This document shows positions 1 through 8,771 of a stretch of DNA of 64,000 nucleotides, one piece after another (positions within the stretch are counted from its first letter, which is position 1; each line of letters opens with the position of its first letter). Origin of the DNA: Bosea vestrisii. Lineage in GTDB: Bacteria; Pseudomonadota; Alphaproteobacteria; Rhizobiales; Beijerinckiaceae. The notes beneath the pieces were generated by a model that searched no databases, was not told the DNA's origin, and saw only the letters and a list, made by a program, of their open reading frames with translations. The stretch covers positions 682,001 through 746,000 of the forward strand of contig NZ_CP126307.1 in assembly GCF_030144325.1 (NCBI RefSeq), read 5' to 3'. Made by a program: the position numbers and the translations under genes.

Positions 1-213
1 GTTGCCGATCGCCAGCGCCCAGAGCACGACATTGCCGGCGAAGATCAGGATGCCGAGCGCGATGCCCCAGATCGTCAGGCGATAGGCGCGCCCGACCTTT
101 GGATCGACCGGCGCGGCATGGCCGGGCTCGCCCTGGCCGTCATGCTCGGGCTTGTCCCGACCATCCACGTCTTCAGGCCGCTGCGACGCATCGAAGGCTG
201 ACAAGCGAGGCAC
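1..213 (-). CDS. Partial membrane protein, C-terminus beyond window edge
   Basis: The frame is open from the window edge to a candidate GTG at 213, giving 71 visible residues. Residues 1-43 are polar and rich in D, G, P and H. They lead into one hydrophobic segment at about 46-68 that should span the membrane, and the protein continues past the edge. The start is uncertain: a TTG lies further upstream in frame and no clear Shine-Dalgarno (SD) decides between them. Part of the polar N-terminus (about residues 12-26) is encoded by a copy of an intergenic palindrome family seen twice elsewhere in the window. Family not recognised. Confidence 0.5.
   Translation of the reverse strand, partial: MPRLSAFDASQRPEDVDGRDKPEHDGQGEPGHAAPVDPKVGRAYRLTIWGIALGILIFAGNVVLWALAIGN
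139..180. repeat. Partial copy of composite palindrome, inside a reading frame
   Basis: The core TCATGCTCGGGCTTG followed by CCCGA and CATC matches the reverse complement of the second hairpin in the elements at 31636-31746 and 43523-43629. Here the copy lies within the N-terminal coding part of the left-edge gene and would encode the charged DGRDKPEHDG stretch. Confidence 0.55.
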
Positions 214-339
214 TCCCGGGCCGCCCCGGACAGTGTCGCGCAAATTGTGCTCGTCGCAAGACGTCGCTGGCCGGGACTGGCCCGACCAGGACGACAGCGG
301 ATCGCCGCTCACCGCGCCGGCGCTTGTGAGGGTGCGCCC

Positions 340-1101
340 TCACCCGCGCCCGACGAGCGGGGCCTTGGTCGCCATCACCGTGACGAAGAGGATGTTGGCC
401 TCGAGCGGCAGGCCGGCCATGTGCAGCACGGTGGTGGCGACATGGTCGACATCCATCACCGGCTCGACCTTGATCGAGCCGTCCGGCTGCGGCACGCCGG
501 TGGTCATCTTCTTGGCCATCTCGGTCAGCGCGTTGCCGATATCGACCTGGCCGACGGCGATGTCGTATTTGCGCCCGTCGAGCGAGGCGGTCTTGGTCAG
601 GCCGGAGATGGCGTGCTTGGTCGCGGTATAGGCGGCCGAATTCGGCCGCGGCACCTGCGCCGAGATCGAGCCGTTGTTGATGATGCGCCCGCCGCGCGGC
701 TCCTGCGCCTTCATCACCTTGAAGGCCTCCTGCGTGCACAGGAAAGGGCCGGTCAGATTGGTGTCGACCACCCTCTGCCAGTCCTCCAACGAGAGGTCCT
801 CGAGCAGAACGCCGCCCGGCGCATTGACGCCGGCATTGTTGAACAGCACGTCGACGCGGCCGAAGGTCTCCTTGGTCCTGGCGAACAGCGCCTCGACCGA
901 CCGCTTGTCGGTCACGTCGGTTGAGACCGCGAGCGCCTGCTCCGTCGATACGCCGGAGAGCTTGATCGTCTCTTCCAGGGCGTCGGCGCGGCGTCCGGCC
1001 AGCACGGTGCGGTAGCCGTCCTTCAGGAAGGCGATGGCGACGGACCGGCCGACGCCCGAGCCGGCACCGGTAATGATCGCGACCTTGTTATGCCCAGACA
1101 T
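340..1101 (-). CDS. SDR-family NAD(P)-dependent oxidoreductase
   Basis: Classical short-chain dehydrogenase of 253 residues. It shows the cofactor-binding TGAGSGVG at 11-18, NNAG at 88-91, a serine region at 144-146 and the catalytic YTATK with Y158 and K162. A D at the end of beta-3 (TDVTD, 61-65) fits the fold. It should act in the cytoplasm as a soluble dehydrogenase; the substrate cannot be read from sequence. It is divergent from the kelch gene at 1244 across about 140 bp that must hold both promoters. The C-terminal codons overlap a TGAGGG/CCCTCA hairpin (328-343) that may help end transcription. Confidence 0.85.
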   Translation of the reverse strand: MSGHNKVAIITGAGSGVGRSVAIAFLKDGYRTVLAGRRADALEETIKLSGVSTEQALAVSTDVTDKRSVEALFARTKETFGRVDVLFNNAGVNAPGGVLLEDLSLEDWQRVVDTNLTGPFLCTQEAFKVMKAQEPRGGRIINNGSISAQVPRPNSAAYTATKHAISGLTKTASLDGRKYDIAVGQVDIGNALTEMAKKMTTGVPQPDGSIKVEPVMDVDHVATTVLHMAGLPLEANILFVTVMATKAPLVGRG

Positions 1102-1243
1102 GCGCTTCCTCGCCTTACCGTGATTTAAACCGTTCCAGGTGCCGCACCATAACAGCGTATGCAGTATGCGGAACCGCTTTTCCCGCAGACCGGCGGCTTG
1201 CCAGCGTATGCGCCTGCCCTACAGTTCTAGCCAGGGAGGACGC

Positions 1244-2332
1244 ATGATGACCAGCCTGAGCCGCCGCAGTTTCATCGCCGCCGGGGCCGCGGGCCTCAGC
1301 CTGCCCGCTTTCGCCCAGCAACCCGGCCATGAGCAGCATGGCGGCCACTATGAGCGGCTGAACCAGCCGGGCCGGATCGGCAAGCCCGAGCTCGCCGCCT
1401 CGCAGAATGTCTTCGATTCACCGGCGCCGAAGGCGGCTAACCCCGGCCGCTGGGTTGCGAAGGCCCTGCTGCCGCTGCCGCGTTCGGAGATGGCCTGGGC
1501 GGCGGCCTTTGACGACCGCATGCATATCGTCGGCGGCTATGGCGAGCAGCGTACCGACCGGCCTTATCACCATGTCTACGATCCCAAGGCCGACAAATGG
1601 AGCGACGGCGCGCCGCTGCCGCAAGGCGCCAACCATGTCGGCGTCGCCTTCCTCGATGGCAGGCTCTACGCCATCGGCGGCTTCCTTGAGCAGAACCGCA
1701 AGCCGCATCCACGCTGCTTCGTCTATGATCCCAAGACCGACAAATGGGCCGAGATCGCGCCCCTGCCCCGCCCGATCGGCTCGGCCGCGATCGTCGGCTT
1801 GAACGGCCTGCTGTATTCGATCGGCGGCGCGATCGGCGACACCACCGAGAGCAAGACCTCGGTCAACTGGCACCGCGTCTACGATCCCAAGGCCGATGCC
1901 TGGAGCGAGCGCTCGCCGCTGCCGACGGCGCGCGACCACACCGGAACGCTCGCCATCGGCAACCTGATCCACGTCATCGGCGGGCGCGTCGACTCGTTCC
2001 ACACCAATTCGAACCTGCACCACGCCTATGATCCGGCGAGCGACAAATGGGCGCCGCGCAACCCGCTGCCGACCGCCCGCTCCGGCCATGGCGCCGTGCT
2101 CTATCGCGGCAAGGTCTTCATCATGGGCGGCGAAGGCACCAACCGCGTCTTCGGCCAGATGGAGGCCTATGACCCCGCCAGCGACGGCTGGGAGCAATAC
2201 GCCCCGATGCTGACGCCGCGCCACGGCCTCGGCGCCGCGCTGGTCGGCGATGCCATCCACGTCGCCGGCGGCGGCCCGGTCATGGGCGGCGGCGTGCAGA
2301 GCGCGGTGCACGAGGCGTTCAGTCTGGGGTAG
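1244..2332 (+). CDS. Tat-exported kelch-repeat protein
   Basis: About 362 residues from ATG 1244; the adjacent ATG 1247 has better spacing from the SD GGAGGA at 1235-1240, so the true start may be one codon later. A frame extension upstream to 1139 is rejected because it lacks an SD and would bury the signal. The N-terminus carries a twin-arginine signal (SRRSF, then a hydrophobic stretch ending near AFAQ), so a folded periplasmic protein is expected. Five or six kelch blades follow, each with a YDPxxDxW strand, a PLP turn and a closing GG, which together would make a beta-propeller. Such propellers bind ligands or glycans; no catalytic role can be claimed. Confidence 0.85.
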   Translation: MMTSLSRRSFIAAGAAGLSLPAFAQQPGHEQHGGHYERLNQPGRIGKPELAASQNVFDSPAPKAANPGRWVAKALLPLPRSEMAWAAAFDDRMHIVGGYGEQRTDRPYHHVYDPKADKWSDGAPLPQGANHVGVAFLDGRLYAIGGFLEQNRKPHPRCFVYDPKTDKWAEIAPLPRPIGSAAIVGLNGLLYSIGGAIGDTTESKTSVNWHRVYDPKADAWSERSPLPTARDHTGTLAIGNLIHVIGGRVDSFHTNSNLHHAYDPASDKWAPRNPLPTARSGHGAVLYRGKVFIMGGEGTNRVFGQMEAYDPASDGWEQYAPMLTPRHGLGAALVGDAIHVAGGGPVMGGGVQSAVHEAFSLG

Positions 2333-2344
2333 CCCGCGCGTTCT

Positions 2345-3346
2345 TCACCTCAGCTTGACGACGACTTTGCCCTTTGATCGTCCCGCGTCGATGTAGGCCA
2401 TGGCCTCGTTGGTCGCTTCGAACGGGAAGACGCGATCCATGACGGGGCGAATGATCCCGGCTTCGATCAGCGATGTGATCTGGCGCAACTGCTCGCCGTT
2501 CGCACGCATGAACAAAAACAAATAGCCGACCCGCCGGGCCCTGGCCTTCCTCCGGATGCCGAAGCTCAGAACGCGCGTGACCTGCCGTAGAAACCAGTTC
2601 AGCCCTTGTTCCCTGGCGAAATCTGGGTCCGGCGGACCGGAGATCGAGATCAGCTTGCCGCCGGGCTTCAGCACATTCAGGGATTTTTGAAGCGTGTCGC
2701 CATCCAGGCTGTTGAGCACGACATCGTAGCCGGACAGGACCTTCTCGAAGTCCTGCTTCTTGTAGTCGATCACGACATCGGCCCCGAGGCTCTCGACCAG
2801 CGTGACATTCGCCGTGCTCGTGGTGGTCGCGACGGTCGCGCCAAGATGCTTGGCAAGCTGGATGGCGAATGTCCCTACGCCGCCGGAACCGGCATGAATG
2901 AGGACCTTCTGCCCTTTTCGCAGACCGGCTCGCTCGACCAGCACCTGCCAGACCGTCAGCCCCACCAGGGGAATGGAAGCCGCTTCCTCCATGGTGAGGT
3001 TCGTCGGCTTCAGCGCCACGTCGGCTTCGTTCACGGCGATGAACTCCGCGAACGTCCCGACCCGGCCATCGCGCGGCCGGGCATAGACCTCGTCGCCCGG
3101 CTTGAAGCGCCGGACATTCGATCCGACGCGGACCACCTTGCCCGCCAGGTCGTGTCCCAGGATGAAGGGCGGGCGGTACGGAAGGATGAGCTTGAACTCG
3201 CCGTCGCGGAGCTTGGAATCCAGAAGGTTGAGCCCTGCTGCATGGATCTCGACCAGGACATCGTCATCCCGCAAGACCGGCTCCGGCATCTCGCCGAGCC
3301 GCAGCGCGCCGTTCTTTTTGTATCGATCGACGATGAAGGCTTTCAT
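2345..3346 (-). CDS. NADP-dependent quinone-oxidoreductase-like MDR enzyme
   Basis: Medium-chain dehydrogenase/reductase of 333 residues without the zinc-ligand pattern of alcohol dehydrogenases. The GroES-like fold carries GHDLAGKV at 64-71, and the Rossmann fold carries AGSGGVG at 152-158 for NADP(H). Its role is probably the reduction of quinones or enones in the cytoplasm. It lies 42 bp downstream of, and in line with, the SDR at 3389-4201, so the two are probably one operon controlled by the HxlR-type regulator upstream. Confidence 0.85.
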   Translation of the reverse strand: MKAFIVDRYKKNGALRLGEMPEPVLRDDDVLVEIHAAGLNLLDSKLRDGEFKLILPYRPPFILGHDLAGKVVRVGSNVRRFKPGDEVYARPRDGRVGTFAEFIAVNEADVALKPTNLTMEEAASIPLVGLTVWQVLVERAGLRKGQKVLIHAGSGGVGTFAIQLAKHLGATVATTTSTANVTLVESLGADVVIDYKKQDFEKVLSGYDVVLNSLDGDTLQKSLNVLKPGGKLISISGPPDPDFAREQGLNWFLRQVTRVLSFGIRRKARARRVGYLFLFMRANGEQLRQITSLIEAGIIRPVMDRVFPFEATNEAMAYIDAGRSKGKVVVKLR

Positions 3347-3388
3347 GGGATTTTCTTCTTCTGAGAGGTTTTCACCGGACCGAGCGGT

Positions 3389-4201
3389 TCAGGCAGGGAG
3401 CCTGTTGAACTTCCGAAGATTTTTGTCGACGAACGACTCGGGCAAGAAGCGGCGCATGAAGCGGACCTGCCCCGCCGCCTTTCCGGCCGTGTAACGTCTT
3501 TTCGGCGACGCCGCGTTGGCCGCCTTGACCACCGCGTCGGCAACCACTTCCGGAGAATCCCCCGTCTCGATGACCTCCCGCATCAGTGTTTCCGCGTCGG
3601 CACGGACGGTATCGTAAAGGGGAAGCGGCCGATCCGCGCGCGTGATGTTCTCCTCAAAAGACGTGCGGATGCCGCCCGGCTCCACCAGTACGACGCGGAT
3701 GCCCTGCGTTCGTACCTCGTGGTCGAGCGATTCCGAGTAGCCCTCGATCGCGTGTTTCGTCGAAGCATAGAAGGCGTTGAAGGGAGCAGGAACGAGCCCG
3801 AGAATGGAGCTCATGTTGATGATCCGGCCCGCTCGCTGGCGCCTCATTGCAGGCAGGACCGCGTTGGTCAGACGCACGACGCCGAAGACGTTTACATCGA
3901 ACAGTGCCTGGGCCTGGGAAGCCGAAGACTCTTCAGCGCCGCCTAAAAGGCCGAGGCCGGCATTATTGACGAGAAGATCGATCCGCCCGGCGCGGCTCAA
4001 AACCTCATCGACCATCTGCCGCACGGATTCTTCGTCGGTCACGTCGCAGACCAGCATGGTGATCCCGTCGGTGTCGACCATCGCCTTCCGGCTGGTTCCG
4101 AACACCCGGTAGCCGTCGCGCCGCAGCGCTCGCGCCGTCGCCAGCCCAATCCCGGAGGAGGCGCCTGTGACGAGGGCGACGCCACGTTCTGTCTTGCTCA
4201 T
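3389..4201 (-). CDS. SDR-family oxidoreductase
   Basis: Classical SDR of 270 residues: TGASSGIG at 12-19, NNAG at 79-82, SS at 131-132, Y145 and K149 (YASTK). The extended C-terminus resembles SDRs acting on bulky hydrophobic substrates, but the substrate is unknown. It is divergent from a HxlR-type regulator gene (4291-4724), and an operator-like inverted repeat lies between the two. HxlR regulators often control adjacent oxidoreductases in response to electrophiles or quinones, so a detoxification role is a reasonable inference. Confidence 0.85.
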   Translation of the reverse strand: MSKTERGVALVTGASSGIGLATARALRRDGYRVFGTSRKAMVDTDGITMLVCDVTDEESVRQMVDEVLSRAGRIDLLVNNAGLGLLGGAEESSASQAQALFDVNVFGVVRLTNAVLPAMRRQRAGRIINMSSILGLVPAPFNAFYASTKHAIEGYSESLDHEVRTQGIRVVLVEPGGIRTSFEENITRADRPLPLYDTVRADAETLMREVIETGDSPEVVADAVVKAANAASPKRRYTAGKAAGQVRFMRRFLPESFVDKNLRKFNRLPA

Positions 4202-4246
4202 CGGTCTCTGCTTTCATTCCGTCATGGAACATCGACGAGCATCCTG

Positions 4247-4267
4247 TTACTATCATTTCGATACTAA
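4247..4267. promoter_or_regulatory. Operator-like inverted repeat, HxlR candidate
   Basis: TTACTATC-ATTTC-GATACTAA is an inverted repeat with one mismatch in eight, lying in an AT-rich island between the divergent SDR and HxlR genes. ACTATCA recurs at 4271-4277, 22 bp (two helical turns) after the copy at 4249. Position and symmetry fit a dimeric winged-helix regulator. Confidence 0.5.
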
Positions 4268-4290
4268 GTCACTATCAAAAAGATATCGAC

Positions 4291-4724
4291 ATGCAGAATC
4301 TCCCTGACCAGCCATGCCTGATCGCCCGCAGCCTCGCGCTGGTGGGGGGACGCATGGAGCATGCTGATCATGCGGGACGCCCATACCGGGCTCACACGCT
4401 TCGACGAGTTCCGGAAAAGCCTGGGCATCGCCCCGACGATCCCTGACACGCCGACTCGCGGCCCTGACGGAGGAAGGTCTTCTTGAAAAACGCCGCTATT
4501 CGGAACGGCCGCCGCGGGAGGAATACCTGCTGACGACGGCTGGTCTGGACCTTCTGCCGGTGCTGTTCGCGATCGGTGCGTGGGGCCGAAAGCACCGCAA
4601 CAACGACGGTGTAACCCGGTTCTTCGACGCCGAGACCGGAACGGAGATCGATCCCGTTACCATAGACCGTGCGACTGGCGCTCCGATCGGGACACGCCCG
4701 ATTCGTATCGTCATGCCCGAGTGA
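4291..4724 (+). pseudogene. HxlR-family transcriptional regulator, two frameshifts
   Basis: Read across two frame changes, this encodes a complete HxlR winged-helix protein of about 143 residues: a CLIARSLALVG start, then AWSMLIMRDA, FDEFRKSLGIAP, LTRRLAALTEEGLLEKR and a C-terminal AIGAWGRKH. The first shift is one extra G in the G6 run at 4344-4349; the second is one extra C at 4441-4443. The rest of the frame is intact with no other stop, which suggests recent inactivation or consensus errors. In its repaired form it would regulate the divergent SDR/quinone-oxidoreductase pair. Confidence 0.75.
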
Positions 4725-4914
4725 AGCGCATCAGCCCGGTGCGGAGCGCGAACATGCCGCATTGCCCGTCCACCGCCGGCCGATCCGGACGGCGGCTTAC
4801 GACTTGGCCCCACCCAAAGCGGACGTAACCTACGTCGGGCGTGGGTCGGAAGCAGAATACCGCACGAGGCGTCCAGCCCGGGCCGGCCCAGGCCGGAACG
4901 CCGCACTAGCCGGC

Positions 4915-5907
4915 CTACTGCACCTCGACGACGATCTTGCCGAACTGCTGGTTCGTTTCGAGATAGCGATGCGCCGCGACGATCTCGTCGAAGGCGAAGA
5001 CCTTGTCGATCACCGGCTTGAGCGCGCCGCGCTTCAGCCCGTCGAGGATAAAGGCCTTGGCGCGTTCCAGCGCCTGCGGATCGCGCACGACCTCCTTGTA
5101 CTGATAGCCGGCTAGCCGCAGGTTCTTCGCCAGCAGCGGGAAGAGCGGCAGCGGCGTCGGCTCCGGCGAGAGCGCGCCATAGGCGATGACGATGCCGTTC
5201 TGCGCCATGGCGCCGAAGACCTGCTCCAGCGCCGGCCCCGCGACCGGATCGAAGGCGACGCGGGCGCCCTGCCCGCCGGTATGCCTGGCGACGGCCTCCG
5301 CCAGATTCTCCTCCTGCGTGACGACGACATGCGCCGCGCCGACCTTGCTCAGCGCCTGCGCCTTCGCGCGCGTCCGCGTCGCCGCGATCGGGATCGCGCC
5401 GATGGCCCGCGCCGTCTGGATCGCCGCAATGCCGACGCTGCTCGAGGCTGCGGTGATCAGCACATATTCGGCGACCTTCAATCCGGCGAGCTCGACCAGC
5501 GCGCCATAGGCGGTGACATGCGCCATCCAGAGCGCGGCGGCCTCGATGAAGGAGAGCTCCGCCGGATGCTTCACCGCGACGGCGGCCGGCACCGTCGCGA
5601 CCTCACCATAGCTGCCCCAGCGCGTGATTGAGAGCGGCGGCACGATGCTGATCACATCGCCCTTGGCGAAGCCCTCGACGCCCTGCCCCAGTGCGGTGAC
5701 GATACCGGCCGCCTCATAACCGAGGCGGGCCGGGAACACCGGCTCCTCGACATAGGGGCCGGAGCGGAACATCGACTCGGCCCGGTTGAGGCCGATCGCC
5801 TTGACCGCGATCTGCAACTCGCCCGGTCCCGGCGGCGCGGTCTCGACCTCCTCGATCCGCAAAACCTCGGGTTCGCCCTTCTCATGAAAACGAACGATAC
5901 GCGGCAT
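4915..5907 (-). CDS. Zinc-independent MDR / quinone reductase family protein
   Basis: Medium-chain dehydrogenase/reductase of 330 residues. An N-terminal GroES-like fold (RLGYEAAGIV at 61-70) is followed by a nucleotide-binding fold with ITAASSSVG at 151-159, a variant of the usual AxxGGVG. No catalytic zinc ligands are visible, so an NADPH:quinone or enoyl reductase role is likelier than alcohol dehydrogenase. It is divergent from a LysR gene (6011) across about 100 bp, so LysR control is likely. Confidence 0.83.
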   Translation of the reverse strand: MPRIVRFHEKGEPEVLRIEEVETAPPGPGELQIAVKAIGLNRAESMFRSGPYVEEPVFPARLGYEAAGIVTALGQGVEGFAKGDVISIVPPLSITRWGSYGEVATVPAAVAVKHPAELSFIEAAALWMAHVTAYGALVELAGLKVAEYVLITAASSSVGIAAIQTARAIGAIPIAATRTRAKAQALSKVGAAHVVVTQEENLAEAVARHTGGQGARVAFDPVAGPALEQVFGAMAQNGIVIAYGALSPEPTPLPLFPLLAKNLRLAGYQYKEVVRDPQALERAKAFILDGLKRGALKPVIDKVFAFDEIVAAHRYLETNQQFGKIVVEVQ

Positions 5908-6010
5908 GGCTAGCTCCTCATCGATGATTGATGAGGGGGATATGGATTACTCGTGCATGGGCAATAAGTCGGCGTATGATCTCCACACCTGAAACAATCA
6001 GTGTGCAATC

Positions 6011-6898
6011 ATGGATCGCCTGACCAGCATGGAGGTTTTCGTCAGGACGGTGGAGGCAGGCTCGCTCACCGCCGCCGGCATCAGCCTCGGCCTGTCCTCG
6101 CAAATGGTCGGCAAGCATCTGCGATTCCTCGAAGAGCGCACCGGCGCACGCCTGCTGCACCGGACGACACGGCGCCAGAGCCTGACCGAGATCGGCTCAG
6201 CCTATTACGAGCGCTGCAAGCTCGTCCTGGCCGAAGCGGAGGCGGCCGACGCGATCGCGCAGAACCTGCGCGCCACCCCACGCGGCAAGCTCCGGATCAA
6301 CGCCCCGCTCAGCTTCGGCGCCCACAGTCTGACGCCGGCGCTGACCCGCTACATGCAGCGCTTTCCCGAGGTCAGCGTCGAACTGACGCTCAGCGACCGT
6401 GTCGTCGACCTTACCGAGGAAGGCTATGACGCGGTGATCCGCATCTCGCCTTTGAAGGATTCAGGCCTGATCGCCCGCGCGCTGAAGCCCTACCAGCTGA
6501 TCGCTTGCGCCTCCCCGGCCTATCTCGCGCAGCGCGGCACGCCGAAGGTGCCGGCGGATCTCGCCAGCCATGAATGCCTCGGCTTTGCCTATTGGGCCGC
6601 CCCGCCTCTGTTCGACTGGGAGTTCACCGGTCCCTCCGGCATCGAGCGCGTCAGCGTGCGCAGCCAGTTCCTGGTCAATAACGGCCAGGCGCTGCGCCAG
6701 GCGGCGCTCTCAGGCTTCGGCATCACTCTCCAAGCGGAGGATATGCTGCGCGAGGACCTCGCTAGCGGCCGCTTGGTCCAGGTGCTGCCGAACTACGGGG
6801 CTCCGACGCGCCCGATACACATCGTCTTCATGCCGGACCGCCGCCCGACTCCGAAGCTGCGCAGCTTCGTCGACTTCGTCGTCGCCGAGTTCGGGTGA
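6011..6898 (+). CDS. LysR-family transcriptional regulator
   Basis: LysR regulator of 295 residues. The N-terminal winged helix runs from MDRLTSMEVFVRTVEAGS to about residue 60 (LGLSSQMVGKHLRFLEERTGARLLHR). The remainder is a periplasmic-binding-like effector domain. It starts with an ATG at 6011 and is divergent from the MDR enzyme at 4915-5907, its most likely target. It belongs to the subgroup typified by small regulators of quinone or aldehyde reductases; the effector is unknown. Confidence 0.88.
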   Translation: MDRLTSMEVFVRTVEAGSLTAAGISLGLSSQMVGKHLRFLEERTGARLLHRTTRRQSLTEIGSAYYERCKLVLAEAEAADAIAQNLRATPRGKLRINAPLSFGAHSLTPALTRYMQRFPEVSVELTLSDRVVDLTEEGYDAVIRISPLKDSGLIARALKPYQLIACASPAYLAQRGTPKVPADLASHECLGFAYWAAPPLFDWEFTGPSGIERVSVRSQFLVNNGQALRQAALSGFGITLQAEDMLREDLASGRLVQVLPNYGAPTRPIHIVFMPDRRPTPKLRSFVDFVVAEFG

Positions 6899-6907
6899 CC
6901 CCGGCGG

Positions 6908-7866
6908 CTAGGACCGGCTCGCAGAATCGCTCGGCGCGATGGACGTGTCCGAGAACCGGTCGAGAACAAAAGCGACCGCCGCCGTCGCAGCGATTGCGAA
7001 GGCCAGCCGTCCGAACAGCACGGTGGTCAGGTCGGCGCCCAGGGCGACCACGACCAGCGTATCCTCGATCAGGCTGTGGGCGAAGCCCATGAAGACGCTG
7101 GCGAGGAAGACCTGCCGTGGTTCGATCGGCTGCCGGCGCACCTCCGCCAGCATCAGCCCGCTGCCATAGGAAATGCCCAGCAACAGGCCGACGGTGGTGA
7201 AGGGCAGCGCCTCCTCGCGCAGGCCGACCAGCCGGAACAACGGGGCGAGAGCCTTGTAGAGCACGTCGAGAATGCCGGCCGCCCTGAGCAGTTCCATCGC
7301 CCAGGACAAGGCAAGCAGGACCCCGAGCATCACCACGAGCGTCTTGGCGGTGCCATAGGCGAAGCCGATCCAGCCGCCCTCGCCCGCCATGGGTTTCCAG
7401 ACCGGGGCGATCGGCTGCGACAGCCAGCCCGTCGCGGCAAAGAGCTGATGCAGCAGCGCGGCGAAGGCCATTGCGCCGGCGATGCGCAGGATCGACGTCG
7501 TCCAGAAGCTCGGCCCGGCCCTGGCGACGATGCGCTGCTCGACCGGAATGGCATGCGCCATCAGGAGCAGGGTCGAGAACACGGTCATGTCGGCGGTGCT
7601 GAGCGCCGTCATCGGCACGAGCGTGAACAGGACGACCACAGCGCCCCACATCCCGACCAGCAATCCCGTCAGCCAGGCCAGCGCCAGCTCGGGGGCAGGC
7701 CAAACAGCCCCATCGCCGGCGCGAGCCAGGGCGCTACGGCCTTGATCACGCCGAGTTCGGTCAAAGCCTGCGTCGCCACGGCGATCGGAACCATGATCAC
7801 CACCAGCTCGCGGTAGACGGTCAGCGTCTCCAGTGTCTTGCGGTAAAACTGGGTTTGCAGCGGCAT
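6908..7866 (-). pseudogene. Nucleoside-recognition-domain membrane protein, one frameshift
   Basis: The start at 7866 gives a good N-terminus (about 58 residues with one membrane segment). The frame is then lost at the G5 run 7691-7695 (C5 on the coding strand) and resumes in another frame to the stop at 6908. Adding one C restores a continuous polytopic protein of about 318 residues with many hydrophobic helices and the conserved GISYGSGLM and FAHSLIEDT stretches. It resembles YjiH-like nucleoside-recognition (Gate) transporters. It is divergent from an Lrp/AsnC regulator. I think the break is probably a homopolymer error. Confidence 0.7.
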
Positions 7867-7940
7867 CGGCAGCGGTCCTCGATTGACGCCGGAAAATTAG
7901 CGCCAACGCATGCTCAGCGGTGGTCAAAATCGTCGACTTC

Positions 7941-7957
7941 GTGCAATTTTATTGCAC
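7941..7957. promoter_or_regulatory. Perfect palindrome, Lrp/AsnC operator candidate
   Basis: GTGCAAT-TTT-ATTGCAC is a perfect 7-bp inverted repeat with a 3-bp AT spacer, 22 bp before the start of the Lrp/AsnC gene and within the divergent promoter region of the membrane protein. Lrp/AsnC proteins bind such AT-centred palindromes and often regulate themselves. Confidence 0.6.
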
Positions 7958-7979
7958 GGCAAGCGAAGGGATGGCCGCG

Positions 7980-8432
7980 ATGGATCGCATCGACAGGAAG
8001 CTGCTCAACCTGCTCCAGGCCGACGCCTCGCGCACCAATGCGCAATTGGCGGACGAGGTAGGGCTGGCGCCGTCAAGTTGCCTGCGGCGGATCCGGCGGC
8101 TGGAAGCGGCCGGGCTGATCCTGCGCACCGTCGCGATCCTCGACCTCGCTAAGGCCGGCAAGAGCCTGAAAGTGATCATCGCCGTCGAGCTCACCCGGCA
8201 TGACGAGCCGAGCCGGCGACAGTTCCTCGAGCAGGCGGCACGCCAGCCGGCAATCGTCCAGGCCTATGGCGTCACCGGCCAGACCGACGTGATCCTGATG
8301 CTGCGCGTGGCCGACATGGACGAGTTGACGGCGCTGTGCGAGCTGCTGTTCGGCGAAGGCAGCAATGTGACCCGCTACTACACCATGGTCGTCAACAAGA
8401 CCGGCAAGGAGACGACGGCGGTTCCCCTGTGA
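7980..8432 (+). CDS. Lrp/AsnC-family transcriptional regulator
   Basis: 150 residues from ATG 7980, chosen because GAAGGG (7965-7970) sits 9 bp upstream. The earlier in-frame ATG 7971 abuts the SD, and the frame further upstream crosses the operator palindrome. It has an N-terminal helix-turn-helix (MDRIDRKLLNLLQADASRTNAQLADEVGL) and a C-terminal RAM/AsnC domain (TGQTDVILMLRVADMDELTAL) that usually binds an amino acid. It probably regulates itself and the divergent membrane transporter. Confidence 0.87.
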   Translation: MDRIDRKLLNLLQADASRTNAQLADEVGLAPSSCLRRIRRLEAAGLILRTVAILDLAKAGKSLKVIIAVELTRHDEPSRRQFLEQAARQPAIVQAYGVTGQTDVILMLRVADMDELTALCELLFGEGSNVTRYYTMVVNKTGKETTAVPL

Positions 8433-8460
8433 TCCGGGATGATGAGCCAGGAGTCATACA

Positions 8461-8604
8461 GTGAAGACTTGGATGATTGGCGTGGCGGTCGTTCTTCTCA
8501 TCTGTCTCGCGGCAGTCGCACTCCGCCTGCTTGCGGACTTCGCGGATATCCCCTGCCAGGATGGCGTCTGGGACAACGTCAAGAAGACCTGCGTGCCCAC
8601 GTGA
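8461..8604 (+). CDS. Small membrane protein, 47 residues
   Basis: GTG at 8461 with AGGAG 7 bp upstream opens a 47-residue frame. Residues 4-24 are hydrophobic (IGVAVVLLICLAAVALRLLA), and a short tail with two cysteines (PCQDGVWD ... TCVPT) follows. The tail resembles small exported Rhizobiales proteins with a C-x-DGVWD-x-C pattern, which may form a disulfide outside the membrane. It lies 28 bp after the Lrp gene on the same strand and may be cotranscribed. Confidence 0.55.
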   Translation: MKTWMIGVAVVLLICLAAVALRLLADFADIPCQDGVWDNVKKTCVPT

Positions 8605-8771
8605 GGTCACGCAGCCCAGGCCTTCGCGGATAGCCGATCCCAGGTATGGCCTCGCAGCCAGGAGCTCGACTTGGCGCCGAGCGGCTCTGACCAGTCGCGC
8701 TTCCCGGTTTTCAGACACCTTCCCGACGTCAACCAGGACCAGAGCCATGCGGGCAAGCACTACATTATCCT

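Noticed and set aside
2345..5907. Oxidoreductase cluster as a biosynthetic gene cluster
   Set aside because: Only generic SDR and MDR enzymes with regulators; no synthase, carrier protein or tailoring set.
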